Positions 42,527 to 51,407 of a stretch of 64,000 nt of DNA are shown here, piece by piece. The notes under the pieces were generated by a model that was given only the letters and a program-made list of their open reading frames with translations, had not been told where the DNA came from and searched no databases. The DNA is from a bacterium (GTDB lineage Bacteria > Desulfobacterota > DSWW01). Both the position numbers and the translations under genes were made by a program. Each line of letters starts with the position of its first letter. Position 1 is the stretch's first letter. The stretch spans positions 19,676 through 83,675 of the forward strand of contig JANQFG010000109.1 of NCBI GenBank assembly GCA_028277985.1. The letters run 5' to 3'.

Positions 42527-44671
42527 ATGCGGAGAATCGGAGCGGCACTTCTGGTCGTTGCCTGGGTCACGTGCTTTGGTCTTACCGGGTGTGGAGATGA
42601 CGCGGATGCTCCTTTGAACATATCGGTCACGCCGGAGGAAATCGAGGGCGTGCAGGTGCGCTTCGATCTGACCGAAGACGCAGGGTTCTACGATTTCCCT
42701 TTTCCCACGGACCTCAGACAGAGAAGCGACGGAAGCGGCCTGGACCTTTCCGGCTATCCACGTGCAGGGGCCTTTCCATTCCAGAACCTGCCTGGCCAAT
42801 ATGTCCTCTTGGCCGCGAAGTGCAAGGGTTTCAGCCCTTCAACGGTATGCTACTTCCGCTTCGATGCATCGATCCGTACCGCCGCTTTGCCGGACCAGCC
42901 GCTGGAAACCCTTGACGCGGGATCTCCCGTCTACCTGGTCGATGTGGACCCCTCATCGCCCGAATACGGCAAGCGGTATCCGCTCCTCCTTCGCTTCTAC
43001 CCTGAAGCGAAGAGCGCCCAGCCATCCAATCTGTTGGCCCTGGCCCCACTCCCGGGTTTCGTTCTGAGACCGAATACGACCTATGCGGCTGTTGTGCTGC
43101 GATCCGTCACAGACGCGGCGGGTGAACCGCTGGGCAGTCCTCTGGCTCTTCAGCAGCTCCTCCACGGACAGCCCCCCGCGGGAGCGGGCGGTTCGAGGGC
43201 CAGACAGGTATACCTGCCCCTAGCCGATTTCCTCGGGGATGAGGGTATTTCGCCCACCTCTATCGCCGCCGCCACGGTCTTCACGACCGGAGATCCGGTG
43301 GGAGACACGGCCCGCCTGTATGACCACGTCGTCTCTCTTCCGACCCGGGAGCTTTCAACTCCCCTGGTTCTCACCCGGGAGTACGACGCCTACTACGTTC
43401 TTGAAGCCTCGTTCCATGCTCCCCAGTTTCAGAGGGGCACACCACCGTACCTTACCGGCGGAGAGATCGTCTTTGACCCGGACGGACGACCCGTGATGCA
43501 GAGGAACGAAGAGATCCCGATCGCCCTTGCGGTTCCGAAAGGACAGATGCCTGCCGAAGGATGGCCTCTTGTCATCTACATCCATGGGACCGGGGGAGTC
43601 TCCACCCAACTCGTGGACCGCGGAAGGTGGCCCGCTCCGGGTCAGCCGCCCCAGGAAGGAACCGGACCCGCCCTCACCTTCGCCTCTCGGGGCATCGCCA
43701 CGGCAGGGTCCGCGCTGCCGGTGCATCCACAGAGGACGGGACTGCTCGCGGGCATGGACTTCTACAACATCCTTCGGCCGCCTGCCACCCGCGACAACAT
43801 GCGGCAGGGGATGGCAGAACAGGCCCTCTTCCTGCGGATGCTCCAGGAGCTCACGATAGATCCTCTCCTTTGCCCTGCCACCGATGCTTCCCTGGCTCAG
43901 GACGGGAGGATTCGGTTCGATACCCGCTACTTCTTCAGCATGGGCCAATCGCTGGGCAGCATGGTTCTCGACATCTGGGCTGCCTTCGAACACAACCTTT
44001 CCGCCGTCATCCCTTCGGGTACGGGAGGGCACTATGCTGCCGCCGGCCTCGAAATGCGAGGGATCCCGTTCATCGATTTCCTTCGCTTCGTCCTGGGCAC
44101 CCCACAAGACGAGAAAATGGACATTTTCGACCCCTTCCTCAACATCATCATGCTCGCCTGGGGGTCCGTTGACCCGATCCACTATGCGAAGCATTACTTT
44201 CGTGACCCTCTTTCCGGAAGAGACCCGAAGCATGTGTTCATGTCCCAGGGATTCTATGACAGCTACTACAGCCCTCCATCGCAGAATGCATTCATCATTG
44301 CCGCCGGGCTTCAACTTGCGGGCGAACCCTTTCCTCCGGCCGCTTTCGACCAGATCGCTCAAGGCTACGGGTACGATTCACCCAGGTGCGGATACGACGT
44401 AGATTGCGCAGCGTCCACGGTTGAAGCAATGGACATGGTCGGCCTTGCCATGGCGGAGTACCCGGTGGCGGGAAACTGCGTATCCGTGGGTGGGGTCGAG
44501 ACGACCGGCGTCATCGTGGAGGCCCTGGAGGACGGCGTCCTTGACGGACATCACGTCAATTTCCAGCTGGATGGGTTGAAGTATCAGTACGGGTGCTTCC
44601 TTCGAACGCTCATCGACACGGGTATGCCTGTCCTGCTGGCGCCACAAGGCATTTCGGCGCCCTGTGAGTGA
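42527..44671 (+). CDS. Large lipoprotein with alpha/beta-hydrolase-like serine motif
   Basis: A 714-residue protein from ATG 42527 (GAGGAG upstream). Residues 1-23 form a lipoprotein signal with the lipobox FGLTGC. The first half is beta-rich (about 30-340). The second half looks like a hydrolase: VIYIHGTGG around residue 350 as the oxyanion segment, and S475 in GQSLGSM as the nucleophile-elbow serine. DSYYSPPSQ and similar segments follow. The likely site is the periplasm or outer membrane and the likely chemistry ester hydrolysis, for example of a polymer or steryl-type ester. Family not named with certainty. A short hairpin follows. Confidence 0.8.
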   Translation: MRRIGAALLVVAWVTCFGLTGCGDDADAPLNISVTPEEIEGVQVRFDLTEDAGFYDFPFPTDLRQRSDGSGLDLSGYPRAGAFPFQNLPGQYVLLAAKCKGFSPSTVCYFRFDASIRTAALPDQPLETLDAGSPVYLVDVDPSSPEYGKRYPLLLRFYPEAKSAQPSNLLALAPLPGFVLRPNTTYAAVVLRSVTDAAGEPLGSPLALQQLLHGQPPAGAGGSRARQVYLPLADFLGDEGISPTSIAAATVFTTGDPVGDTARLYDHVVSLPTRELSTPLVLTREYDAYYVLEASFHAPQFQRGTPPYLTGGEIVFDPDGRPVMQRNEEIPIALAVPKGQMPAEGWPLVIYIHGTGGVSTQLVDRGRWPAPGQPPQEGTGPALTFASRGIATAGSALPVHPQRTGLLAGMDFYNILRPPATRDNMRQGMAEQALFLRMLQELTIDPLLCPATDASLAQDGRIRFDTRYFFSMGQSLGSMVLDIWAAFEHNLSAVIPSGTGGHYAAAGLEMRGIPFIDFLRFVLGTPQDEKMDIFDPFLNIIMLAWGSVDPIHYAKHYFRDPLSGRDPKHVFMSQGFYDSYYSPPSQNAFIIAAGLQLAGEPFPPAAFDQIAQGYGYDSPRCGYDVDCAASTVEAMDMVGLAMAEYPVAGNCVSVGGVETTGVIVEALEDGVLDGHHVNFQLDGLKYQYGCFLRTLIDTGMPVLLAPQGISAPCE

Positions 44672-44677
44672 GCGTTC

Positions 44678-44695
44678 GCCTGAGGAGGCTCAGGC
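44678..44695. terminator. Short hairpin between convergent genes
   Basis: GCCTGAG, four-base loop, CTCAGGC, directly after the lipoprotein stop. It could stop both convergent transcripts, but it has no T-run. Confidence 0.3.
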
Positions 44696-44733
44696 TCTGG
44701 TGGGACCGGCAGATGGGTGGGTCGTCAAGGGTC

Positions 44734-45027
44734 TCAGGGCGGGCTCGCCTCTGTTCTTGCGTCCAGGGTCTTCGACTTCTTCTCGGATCGCGCCCCGAAC
44801 CGTCTATAGATCTCACCCCTCATCGGGGAAACGCAAAAATGATCCTTCCCCAGGGGCATCATGTACATGCACTTGAGGTTGGGTGGAGGCTTCACGAACA
44901 GAATCATATGGTGGACGAACTCCTCGATCTTGCAGGGGCAGGCTCGTCCGCCGGCCAGACAGGACTTGCCACTGACGTGCCGACTCCCCGAAGGTACGAC
45001 TTCTTCGACCTCGACCCATGACATCAT
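44734..45027 (-). CDS. Small cysteine-containing protein, tandem paralogue 2
   Basis: A 97-residue soluble protein, ATG 45027 with GAGGAAA upstream. It aligns with the next upstream gene over about 50 residues: a central C...PCK segment, ...NLKCMY, and the ending HFCVSPMRGEIYRRFGA against GFCVCPVRIELYERYRV. It lacks two of the cysteines of paralogue 1, so its metal-binding set, if any, differs. The C-terminal 25 residues are a charged tail that paralogue 1 does not have. No named family recognised. Confidence 0.7.
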   Translation of the reverse strand: MMSWVEVEEVVPSGSRHVSGKSCLAGGRACPCKIEEFVHHMILFVKPPPNLKCMYMMPLGKDHFCVSPMRGEIYRRFGARSEKKSKTLDARTEASPP

Positions 45028-45120
45028 TCATTTCCTCGGTCAAGAAAGGGACGGAAAGCCATACCATCGGACAGAAAGCGAAGAACCTTGACTTCTTTTT
45101 GGCGGGACCTGAACGCAGCG

Positions 45121-45372
45121 CTAGACCCGGTATCTTTCGTAGAGCTCGATCCGTACGGGACATACGCAGAATCCTTCGCTCTTGATCGCGGGCTGGCAGT
45201 AGGTGCACGGGGCCCCCTGAGGGCAGTAGGTGGCGAGAACGCCGGTCGCGATCTTCGAGACGACTCTACAAAGAGGATACGACTCATCCTGCAGACATGC
45301 GAGGGCATGCTCGCATTCCGTGGCGGCTTCCAGGACTCGATCCGGTACGTCGCGGAGACGATCGCTCCCCAT
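45121..45372 (-). CDS. Small cysteine-rich protein, tandem paralogue 1
   Basis: An 83-residue protein with eight cysteines: CEHALAC, LC, YCPQGAPCTYC and GFCVCP. The C-P-x4-C-x-x-C and C-x-C-P groupings suggest an iron-sulfur or zinc site. It ends FCVCPVRIELYERYRV, matching the C-terminal core of the downstream gene. A TTGCAA/TATACT promoter with a palindrome on the -35 lies about 40 bases upstream. The two small genes (93-base gap) probably form one transcript. Function unknown. Confidence 0.72.
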   Translation of the reverse strand: MGSDRLRDVPDRVLEAATECEHALACLQDESYPLCRVVSKIATGVLATYCPQGAPCTYCQPAIKSEGFCVCPVRIELYERYRV

Positions 45373-45410
45373 CTTCTACCCCGGGATCTTCGGTGGGCAT
45401 TGAATGCACC

Positions 45411-45440
45411 AGTATACATCCGGTAATCATGTTATTGCAA
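45411..45440 (-). promoter_or_regulatory. Sigma-70 promoter with palindrome on the -35 box
   Basis: On the minus strand TTGCAA (45440-45435), 18 bases and TATACT (45416-45411). TATTGCAATA (45433-45442) is a perfect 10-base palindrome covering the -35, an operator candidate for the cysteine-rich pair. Confidence 0.55.
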
Positions 45441-45574
45441 TAGTCGGATTCCGGAGATGCATAACCAGGGCGAAAGCTCTGGAAAGGGCCCCATCTTCCC
45501 TCTCCTGAAGGATTTTTGCTTGGATCTCATATCCTTATCCGCGTGTATCGAAAATCTGATCTTCATAATACGAT

Positions 45575-45601
45575 TAAGAAATCCCTGAAATCTTCCGATA
45601 A
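45575..45601 (+). promoter_or_regulatory. Sigma-28 (FliA)-like promoter for the PilZ gene
   Basis: TAAG (45575-45578), a 15-base spacer and TCCGATAA (45594-45601). The spacing is exactly that of the TAAA-N15-GCCGATAA consensus and seven of eight -10 bases match. Start of the PilZ gene is 54 bases further on. Confidence 0.45.
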
Positions 45602-45654
45602 ATCATCAGTAGGCTCGTCCTGCAGACGGGTCTCGCCGGGAGACCGACCCTAGG

Positions 45655-46077
45655 ATGAAGATTCCATTCTTAAGAGACCGCCGTCAGGCGCGAAGAGCCG
45701 GATTCGACCTTCCCATTCGATTCCGCATCTACCTCCCATCCTGCCCGGAGATATCTTCCTCGTTCTTGTCCGGGCAGCTTCAAGATCTCTCGCAGGATGG
45801 AGTCGCCCTTCTCACGAACGCGATTCACTCGCACAGCCTGCACATGTTCCATCCCACCACAACAACCTCGGAGCAGTGCCTTCTGGAGATCCAGATCCCC
45901 TGTCCGGACCAGGACCTGACCCTCCGCGGCAAGGTGGTCTGGTACGATCGAATCGACGAGCAGGGGCCCTTTCTATTCCGTGTGGGCATACAGCTCCTTG
46001 AACACCCAAAGGACCTGAGAAGACAGATCGAGTCCTCGGCCCGAGAGCACCAAGCCGCCCAACAGTCTCCCGCGTAG
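45655..46077 (+). CDS. PilZ-domain c-di-GMP-binding protein
   Basis: A 140-residue single-domain PilZ protein. The RxxxR motif is within RDRRQARR (residues 7-14) and the D/NxSxxG motif is D44-L-S-Q-D-G49, the two sites that hold c-di-GMP. The rest is a small beta-barrel (VWYDRIDEQGPFLFRVGIQL). It likely relays c-di-GMP level to a partner in motility, polysaccharide export or gene control. The sigma-28-like promoter upstream points to motility. No partner gene is adjacent. Confidence 0.88.
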   Translation: MKIPFLRDRRQARRAGFDLPIRFRIYLPSCPEISSSFLSGQLQDLSQDGVALLTNAIHSHSLHMFHPTTTTSEQCLLEIQIPCPDQDLTLRGKVVWYDRIDEQGPFLFRVGIQLLEHPKDLRRQIESSAREHQAAQQSPA

Positions 46078-46137
46078 GAATCTGCACGGTCTCGCTACGT
46101 CACACACCCCGCCTCATTCCCCTTTGCTCCGGTCTCG

Positions 46138-46166
46138 TTGTGTTTTGCTCCTCCCTGCAATAGGAT
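46138..46166 (+). promoter_or_regulatory. Sigma-70-like promoter for the hydrolase gene
   Basis: TTGTGT (46138-46143), 17 bases and TAGGAT (46161-46166), 34 bases before ATG 46201; GGGAGGG precedes the start. Confidence 0.4.
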
Positions 46167-46200
46167 CAGGTGCATGCGTTCATGACAAGGGAGGGTCGGA

Positions 46201-47079
46201 ATGTCCGGGCTGGAATACAGAGATGTCCGCGTAGATGCGAATGGAATCACCTTTCACTGTATCACCGCGGGAGAGGGCCCGCTATGCCTCTGCCTGCACG
46301 GTTTCCCCGAGTCCTGGTATTCATGGAGAAACCAGATTCCCCTGCTCGCCCGTTCTTACTCGGTGGTCGTGCCGGAGATGCGAGGGTACGGGGAGACGGA
46401 AGCTCCCGCGGATATTGCCGCCTACCGGCTACCCGTGCTCATCGAGGATGTAAGAGGACTGATGCAGGCATTCGGCCGTGACAAGGCCACCATCGTCTCC
46501 CACGACTGGGGCGGAATCATCGCTTTGCACTATGCCGAGGCCTACCCGGATACGGTCGATAAGCTGGTTGTGATGAACGCGCCCCACCTGGGTGACTATG
46601 CAGAACTGCTTTACGGGCAGAAGAGCCTCAGGCAGTTCGCCAAGGGCTGGTACGTCATGATGAACCAGATTCCCGGTTTCTCCGAGAACCTGCTTGCCGC
46701 AGGGGACTATGCTGTCTTCGAATGGCTGATCAAGCGCTACGCGGTGCGGAAAGAGGTTTTCACGCCCGAGGTCATGGAACGCTGGAAGGAGAATCTACGA
46801 AAATCCGGGCTGCGGGGAGGGGTCAACTACTATCGGGCCACGAGATGGGCCGTTCAGGAAATCCGCCGAGGCCGGCTGGGCGTCGGACCGATCACGGCTC
46901 CTGTGAAGGTGATCTGGGGAGAAGTGGATCGGGCCCTGGAGAGGGAACTGGGGTATTCCATCGAGAAACATACGCGGGGAGGCTTCGAATTCCACCTTGT
47001 GAGGGGGTCCGGTCACTGGGTCCAGCAGGAGGCTGCCGACGAGGTGAACGAGGAGCTTTCGAGCTTCCTGAACATATAA
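46201..47079 (+). CDS. Epoxide-hydrolase-like alpha/beta hydrolase
   Basis: A 292-residue enzyme. HGFPESWYSWR (33-43) is the epoxide hydrolase oxyanion segment, D102 in SHDWGG the nucleophile, D243 the likely acid in GEVDRAL, and H272 in GSGHWVQQE the base. The Asp nucleophile points to epoxide hydrolase or haloacid/haloalkane dehalogenase chemistry. The cap region (about 135-220) contains tyrosines (GDYA, INYYRA) that could activate an epoxide. It ends 19 bases from the convergent TPR gene. Substrate not known. Confidence 0.88.
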   Translation: MSGLEYRDVRVDANGITFHCITAGEGPLCLCLHGFPESWYSWRNQIPLLARSYSVVVPEMRGYGETEAPADIAAYRLPVLIEDVRGLMQAFGRDKATIVSHDWGGIIALHYAEAYPDTVDKLVVMNAPHLGDYAELLYGQKSLRQFAKGWYVMMNQIPGFSENLLAAGDYAVFEWLIKRYAVRKEVFTPEVMERWKENLRKSGLRGGVNYYRATRWAVQEIRRGRLGVGPITAPVKVIWGEVDRALERELGYSIEKHTRGGFEFHLVRGSGHWVQQEAADEVNEELSSFLNI

Positions 47080-47098
47080 TCGTCGCAACGAACGCACA

Positions 47099-49630
47099 TC
47101 AGCGCGGCTGACGCCCCTCTTTGCACACCTCCCTTTCGAGAGAAAGGATGTTCCTTCGAAAGGACTCATCCCCATTGTCCGGGTGGAGCACGCGGATCAT
47201 GGTGATCACCTCACAGGCTTCACTCGCTCTTCCCATCTTGCTGTGAGCCAGGGCGATCCGGTATCTCGCATCGAGCCAGCCATGGCTCCCGGACTCGATC
47301 CCCTTTGTGAATTTTCGCCACACATCGAGGGCCTCGTCCCACCGGCCCTGCGTCTCGTAGATCGAACCCAGGCGGGAAAGTGCGTCGGCTGCATCGGGTG
47401 TCCTTTTCAGAACGTCCAGGTAAGCCCGTTCAGCCTTCTCCACTTCGTTCCGGGCCATCAGAATCTCAGCCATTCTGAACTGAACGACGTCGAGGTGGTT
47501 CTCAAAGGCCCGGTTTTCGGATGCGATCGAGGCCATCCCCGTGTACAGCATCAACGCCGACTCCACAATAGGATCGACTTGGTCAGGCTTCCCCGCCTCC
47601 CGCGCCTTCTTCGCTTCCCTATCGTATGTCTCGGCCCATTCACCCAGGAACTCCCATAGGTCCTGATCTACAGGATACTTCTCAAGCAGATACGCGATCT
47701 GTTCCTGAGTTTGAGCCATCATTCCGCTGTCCCCAAGGCACTCGAGCCTGAGGTCCATCGCGGTGAGCCAGAGGCCCTGATCCTTTCGGAATCGTTCCTC
47801 GAATCCTTCCAGGACCCGGAGGGCCTCTCCACAGGCATTTCCGGAAGCACATCGGAACATCCTCGCCTGCAGAATGGTCATGTAGGGTACGATTTCCGCT
47901 ATTCCCGGTTTTCCTTTCTCCCTGCTTGGGAGTCTCCGGAAACTGTCGAACTGGGAGGCCATTGCCTGATATCGTTTCTTCCAACCGGCCCCCCTCCCCT
48001 CTCCCGCCTCTTTCCTCCTCTCGAGATCCTCCACGTCGTACTTCAAGATATAGTATCGGGCCGGCCAGTAGTGGGCAGACCCCTTTTCAACGGCGGAGAA
48101 CTCCCTTCGCGCCTCCTTCCTCATCTTCTGTTTCTCGTAGTCCTTGCCAAGGAAGTAGTGCGCCCCATCCCTGTCCCTCGGGTTCGGGCATTTCTTCAGG
48201 TACTTCTTGCTCGTGGTCACGTACCGGGCGTAGTTCGAGCGGTTCGATGACCGTTTGTAATTCCCGGCTGCCGCGACGTATTCCAGGCAGACCGCCTTGC
48301 CCAGGAGTTTCGAATGGGGGAATTTCTTGTAAAGTTGATCAAAGGAGGCAAGCGCATCCTTCCACCGCCCGATCTGGCAATAGACGTAGCCGGAACGGAA
48401 ATAGACATCGTCCATTCTGTCTCGGATATACATATCGGATGAGGCCCAGAGACGCCGGTATCGCTTTGCAGCTTCCTCGAATTCGCCTTTCCTGAAGTGA
48501 TCATCGGCCAGGGCGAGGTATCCGATCGCCCCCAACTCCTCATAGGCCAGGTCGGAGAAGAAGACCGCGTTCTGCTCGACCAGGTGATACAGCTTTGTCG
48601 CATAGGCCGCGTCAAACCGGGACAACCGCTTCAGCACATCGAGCGCCTCACGGCACAGTCTTCGAGCCTGCTCGCCGCCCTTGTCCTGCACCCCCTCCAC
48701 CTTTTCAAGGAGCGCTTTCGCCCTGGGTTCGAGAACCACTTTCTCCCGCAATCGCTTGTGTTCGCTCCCCAGAACGTCGTTGACCGTCTTCTCCTCGATA
48801 CCCGTGTCGAGTTTCTCCAGATGGCCCAGAGCCTCCGCATGCTTGCCGGCACTGTAGGAGAGGCGTGCCCGTTCGTACACGCTCCACATGTACAAGGGGT
48901 CGTTCTGTCTCACATTCTCCGTGATCGCCTCCAGGTCCTTGGCCGCTCTTTCTTCATTTCCCGTCTCTTTGAAACACAAGGCCCGCCCAAAGAGGCTCTT
49001 GGCGACGATGGTCTGCTCCGCGATGTCGAAAAGAGTGAGAGAGAATCCTGCGATTGCGTCGTCCAAGAGGACTTTTCGTTCCTGGTCGTCCTTCCGATAG
49101 AGAAAGCTGCGGTAGTAGCTGCTCCAGCTCATCCAGTACCTTGAAAGGGAGATCAGACGGTGGGGCATTTGCCATTCTGCAGAATCGAGGAACGCCTGGG
49201 TATCCTCCACTTCGTCGAGCTTCTCCTCCTGAAGCTCTTCGATCACCTCCTCGTTTGCTCGAATGATGAACCGAAGAACCTTGTCGTTCTGTTCGAAGGC
49301 TTGTCTGAAGGCCTTGGAGACCTTCGGGTTTGTGAGCCGGGCGTTCTTCTCCAGAGCAACGATCCTGCTGATCGCTTCGCCCGACTTCTTGAGGGTTCGC
49401 TCCTGCAGATCGAAAGAGAATCGATTCTGTTCCTTCGCCTTCGAAGTTTCCGCGTAGAGGCTCTCTAGCCAGGTCTGCATCGCACCGAGGGAGGCGATTT
49501 CACCGAGGTTCACCGAAAGGACGGAGGAGGGATCGGAGGATCCGAGCAAGTTCGAGGGTGGGAGGAGAAGGGTTTGTCCGACCAGAAGAACCAACGTGAC
49601 TCTCGTTGCCACATCTCGCAATCTACGCAT
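47099..49630 (-). CDS. Exported TPR-repeat protein of the Exb/vWA cluster
   Basis: An 843-residue protein with a signal peptide (residues 1-31, TRVTLVLLVGQTLLLPPSN). The remainder is almost entirely helical, with TPR-like pairs; the clearest repeats are in the last 120 residues (AERAYLDVLKRTPDAADALSRLGSIYETQGRWDEALDVW). It would act as a periplasmic scaffold or adaptor. It is the last gene of the minus-strand operon vWA, ExbB, ExbD, ExbD, TPR, 18 bases after the second ExbD. TPR proteins are common partners of ExbB/ExbD-type motors in deltaproteobacteria. Confidence 0.85.
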   Translation of the reverse strand: MRRLRDVATRVTLVLLVGQTLLLPPSNLLGSSDPSSVLSVNLGEIASLGAMQTWLESLYAETSKAKEQNRFSFDLQERTLKKSGEAISRIVALEKNARLTNPKVSKAFRQAFEQNDKVLRFIIRANEEVIEELQEEKLDEVEDTQAFLDSAEWQMPHRLISLSRYWMSWSSYYRSFLYRKDDQERKVLLDDAIAGFSLTLFDIAEQTIVAKSLFGRALCFKETGNEERAAKDLEAITENVRQNDPLYMWSVYERARLSYSAGKHAEALGHLEKLDTGIEEKTVNDVLGSEHKRLREKVVLEPRAKALLEKVEGVQDKGGEQARRLCREALDVLKRLSRFDAAYATKLYHLVEQNAVFFSDLAYEELGAIGYLALADDHFRKGEFEEAAKRYRRLWASSDMYIRDRMDDVYFRSGYVYCQIGRWKDALASFDQLYKKFPHSKLLGKAVCLEYVAAAGNYKRSSNRSNYARYVTTSKKYLKKCPNPRDRDGAHYFLGKDYEKQKMRKEARREFSAVEKGSAHYWPARYYILKYDVEDLERRKEAGEGRGAGWKKRYQAMASQFDSFRRLPSREKGKPGIAEIVPYMTILQARMFRCASGNACGEALRVLEGFEERFRKDQGLWLTAMDLRLECLGDSGMMAQTQEQIAYLLEKYPVDQDLWEFLGEWAETYDREAKKAREAGKPDQVDPIVESALMLYTGMASIASENRAFENHLDVVQFRMAEILMARNEVEKAERAYLDVLKRTPDAADALSRLGSIYETQGRWDEALDVWRKFTKGIESGSHGWLDARYRIALAHSKMGRASEACEVITMIRVLHPDNGDESFRRNILSLEREVCKEGRQPR

Positions 49631-49648
49631 TCAGAAGAACCTTAGCAG

Positions 49649-50095
49649 CTACTCTCCGCCCTGTGGTGTGGTCACGCGGGGTATGGTAAAGGAGATGTTT
49701 GTTTTCTTCGCCTTGACGCATGTATTGAATACACTGATCACATGTTTGTAGGCCACCTTCGCCTCGGGTTCGATCACGACGACGACATCCCTGGGAAGAC
49801 GGTGCAAATTCAGAAGCAGGTCCGGCAACCCGGTCACCTTTCTCTCCTGCAGGTAGATCTGGGGGGCCTCTTTGCCTCTTGCCACATGGATTCTCACCAC
49901 CTCCCAGTCCTTCTCCCGTTCGGAAGTGTCGGCTCTTGCCTGATCAGGCAGTCGATTCTCCAGAACGCCCTCCGGCACGAGGAAATTCAGCGTCATGATG
50001 AAGAAGATCATCAGCAGGAAGATGACATCGATAAGCGGTGTCATCATGATCGCAAGCCTGCGATCTCTACTCGTCGCCTTGGTGGGAAGCTTCAT
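49649..50095 (-). CDS. ExbD/TolR-family proton-channel subunit, second copy
   Basis: A 148-residue protein: a short basic cytoplasmic tail, then one membrane helix beginning MMTPLIDVIFLLMIFFIM with the proton-conducting aspartate at D23, then a periplasmic domain. This is canonical ExbD/TolR layout. Its start overlaps the first ExbD gene by 29 bases, so the genes are coupled. The two copies differ in the periplasmic domain and could form a heteromeric dimer inside the ExbB pentamer. Confidence 0.9.
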   Translation of the reverse strand: MKLPTKATSRDRRLAIMMTPLIDVIFLLMIFFIMTLNFLVPEGVLENRLPDQARADTSEREKDWEVVRIHVARGKEAPQIYLQERKVTGLPDLLLNLHRLPRDVVVVIEPEAKVAYKHVISVFNTCVKAKKTNISFTIPRVTTPQGGE

Positions 50096-50516
50096 CCTTC
50101 AATTCTCGATCGTACGGTTTTCGGGTGGCGAAATGTACACGGCCGATCCCTGCCTGCGCGACCTGCTGCAGCACCTTTTGCAGGATATCAAAAGGTGCAT
50201 CCTGGTCGCCTCGCAACTCGACGGTGTGTCCCCGCGGGTCCGGGAACATGGCCTTGAGGATCCTGCCCAGCTCGGACACGGAGATCTTCTGCGTCCCGAG
50301 TATGACGTACTCCTGCGCCGTGACCGTGATGGAACACTCCTTCAGATCCGTGTTCGTCTTCGCTTCGTCCGCGCTTGGAAGAATCACGTTCTTCGGAAGA
50401 AATTCGTAAAAGCTCATGATCATGATGAAGAAGATGATGATCAGAAACACCACGTCGATCAGTGGTGTCATGTTGACCACAAAGGAAGCCCACTCTCTCT
50501 TCCGAAAGGCTCGCAC
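50067..50516 (-). CDS. ExbD/TolR-family proton-channel subunit, first copy
   Basis: A 149-residue ExbD/TolR protein from GTG 50516 (AAGGGA upstream, two bases after the ExbB stop). Membrane helix NMTPLIDVVFLIIIFFIM with the conserved aspartate D21; the periplasmic part (45-149) is shaped like ExbD but with a longer C-terminal stretch. Duplicate ExbDs are typical of gliding, TonB-like or uncharacterised energised systems. Confidence 0.9.
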   Translation of the reverse strand: MRAFRKREWASFVVNMTPLIDVVFLIIIFFIMIMSFYEFLPKNVILPSADEAKTNTDLKECSITVTAQEYVILGTQKISVSELGRILKAMFPDPRGHTVELRGDQDAPFDILQKVLQQVAQAGIGRVHFATRKPYDRELKDEASHQGDE

Positions 50517-50518
50517 GA

Positions 50519-51376
50519 TCAGCTTCCCTTCGGGGCACCGTCCGCCTTGAAGGAGGCGATGATCTGCTCCGCCGCCACCGAGGCTTCCCCGGCGAGCTCA
50601 TCCAGACGGTTCCGGAAGATGGCGTAGAAATAGAGGGTCGGGATCGCAACAATCAGCCCGAGACAGGTGGTAACCAAGGCCTCGAAGATACCTGCCGCGA
50701 GAAGCTTCGGGTCGATGGAGCCGCTGACCTGGGAAATCTCGTTGAAGCAACGGAGCATGCCGATCACGGTCCCGAGGAGCCCCATCATGGGCGAAATGTT
50801 GCCGATGACGTTCAAGTGTTCGATTCTGCGGGCCTGGCGGGCCGTATGGGCCTCGGCCGTATCCTCCATCGCCTTGATCATGGCCTGATAGCCGAGGTTG
50901 ATCTCTTCCAGCCCCGCTGTGAGAACGTCCGAAAGAAACGTGGGCTTCGACCCTGCCACCTCTTTGAGTCGTGTGAAGTCCTTCTTCGCCACGAGATCCT
51001 GGAACGTGGCGATGTCTTCCACGGGCGCGAGCTTGGCACGCCGGATCGTAATCGCATAATCGATGACCAGACCGAGAGCAACGCAAGAGAGAAGGATGAT
51101 CAGGCCTCCGACCACGCCCCCCTTCATGATCAGCTCGAACATGGTCATCTCTTCGTCCAGGAGCAGGGCATCCAACGCCTCATCCTCCGGCGCGGACATG
51201 ATCTCGTCGGCGGGCGCCTCGGCCTCCTCGGAGGGCATCATCTCTGCAACCGGCTCCTGCTCTTCCACAAGGCCGATCCCCGCCTCCTCGGCCCCCTCTT
51301 CCTGAGCAAAGGCGAGGGAAACGCCCATAAGCAGTGCAATCGTGAGGCCGATCGCAAAGGGTGTCCACCGATTCAT
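50519..51376 (-). CDS. ExbB/TolQ/MotA-family proton-channel protein
   Basis: A 285-residue protein. A signal-like helix (residues 5-24) is followed by an acidic, proline/glutamate-rich periplasmic stretch (26-78) not found in E. coli ExbB. Then come TM1 (about 90-112), a cytoplasmic loop, and TM2/TM3 with NISPMMGLLGTVIGML (193-208) and the FEALVTTCLGLIVAIPTLY segment. These are the pore signatures of the TolQ/ExbB family. It would couple proton flow to work done by its partners. Confidence 0.92.
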   Translation of the reverse strand: MNRWTPFAIGLTIALLMGVSLAFAQEEGAEEAGIGLVEEQEPVAEMMPSEEAEAPADEIMSAPEDEALDALLLDEEMTMFELIMKGGVVGGLIILLSCVALGLVIDYAITIRRAKLAPVEDIATFQDLVAKKDFTRLKEVAGSKPTFLSDVLTAGLEEINLGYQAMIKAMEDTAEAHTARQARRIEHLNVIGNISPMMGLLGTVIGMLRCFNEISQVSGSIDPKLLAAGIFEALVTTCLGLIVAIPTLYFYAIFRNRLDELAGEASVAAEQIIASFKADGAPKGS

Positions 51377-51407
51377 TTGCCGTGCCTCCCTTCTTGATTG
51401 GAAATCC

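Noticed and set aside
44734..45372. Plus-strand frames over the small cysteine-rich genes
   Set aside because: Both minus-strand products share a conserved core and have promoter and ribosome-binding signals; the plus-strand frames have neither.
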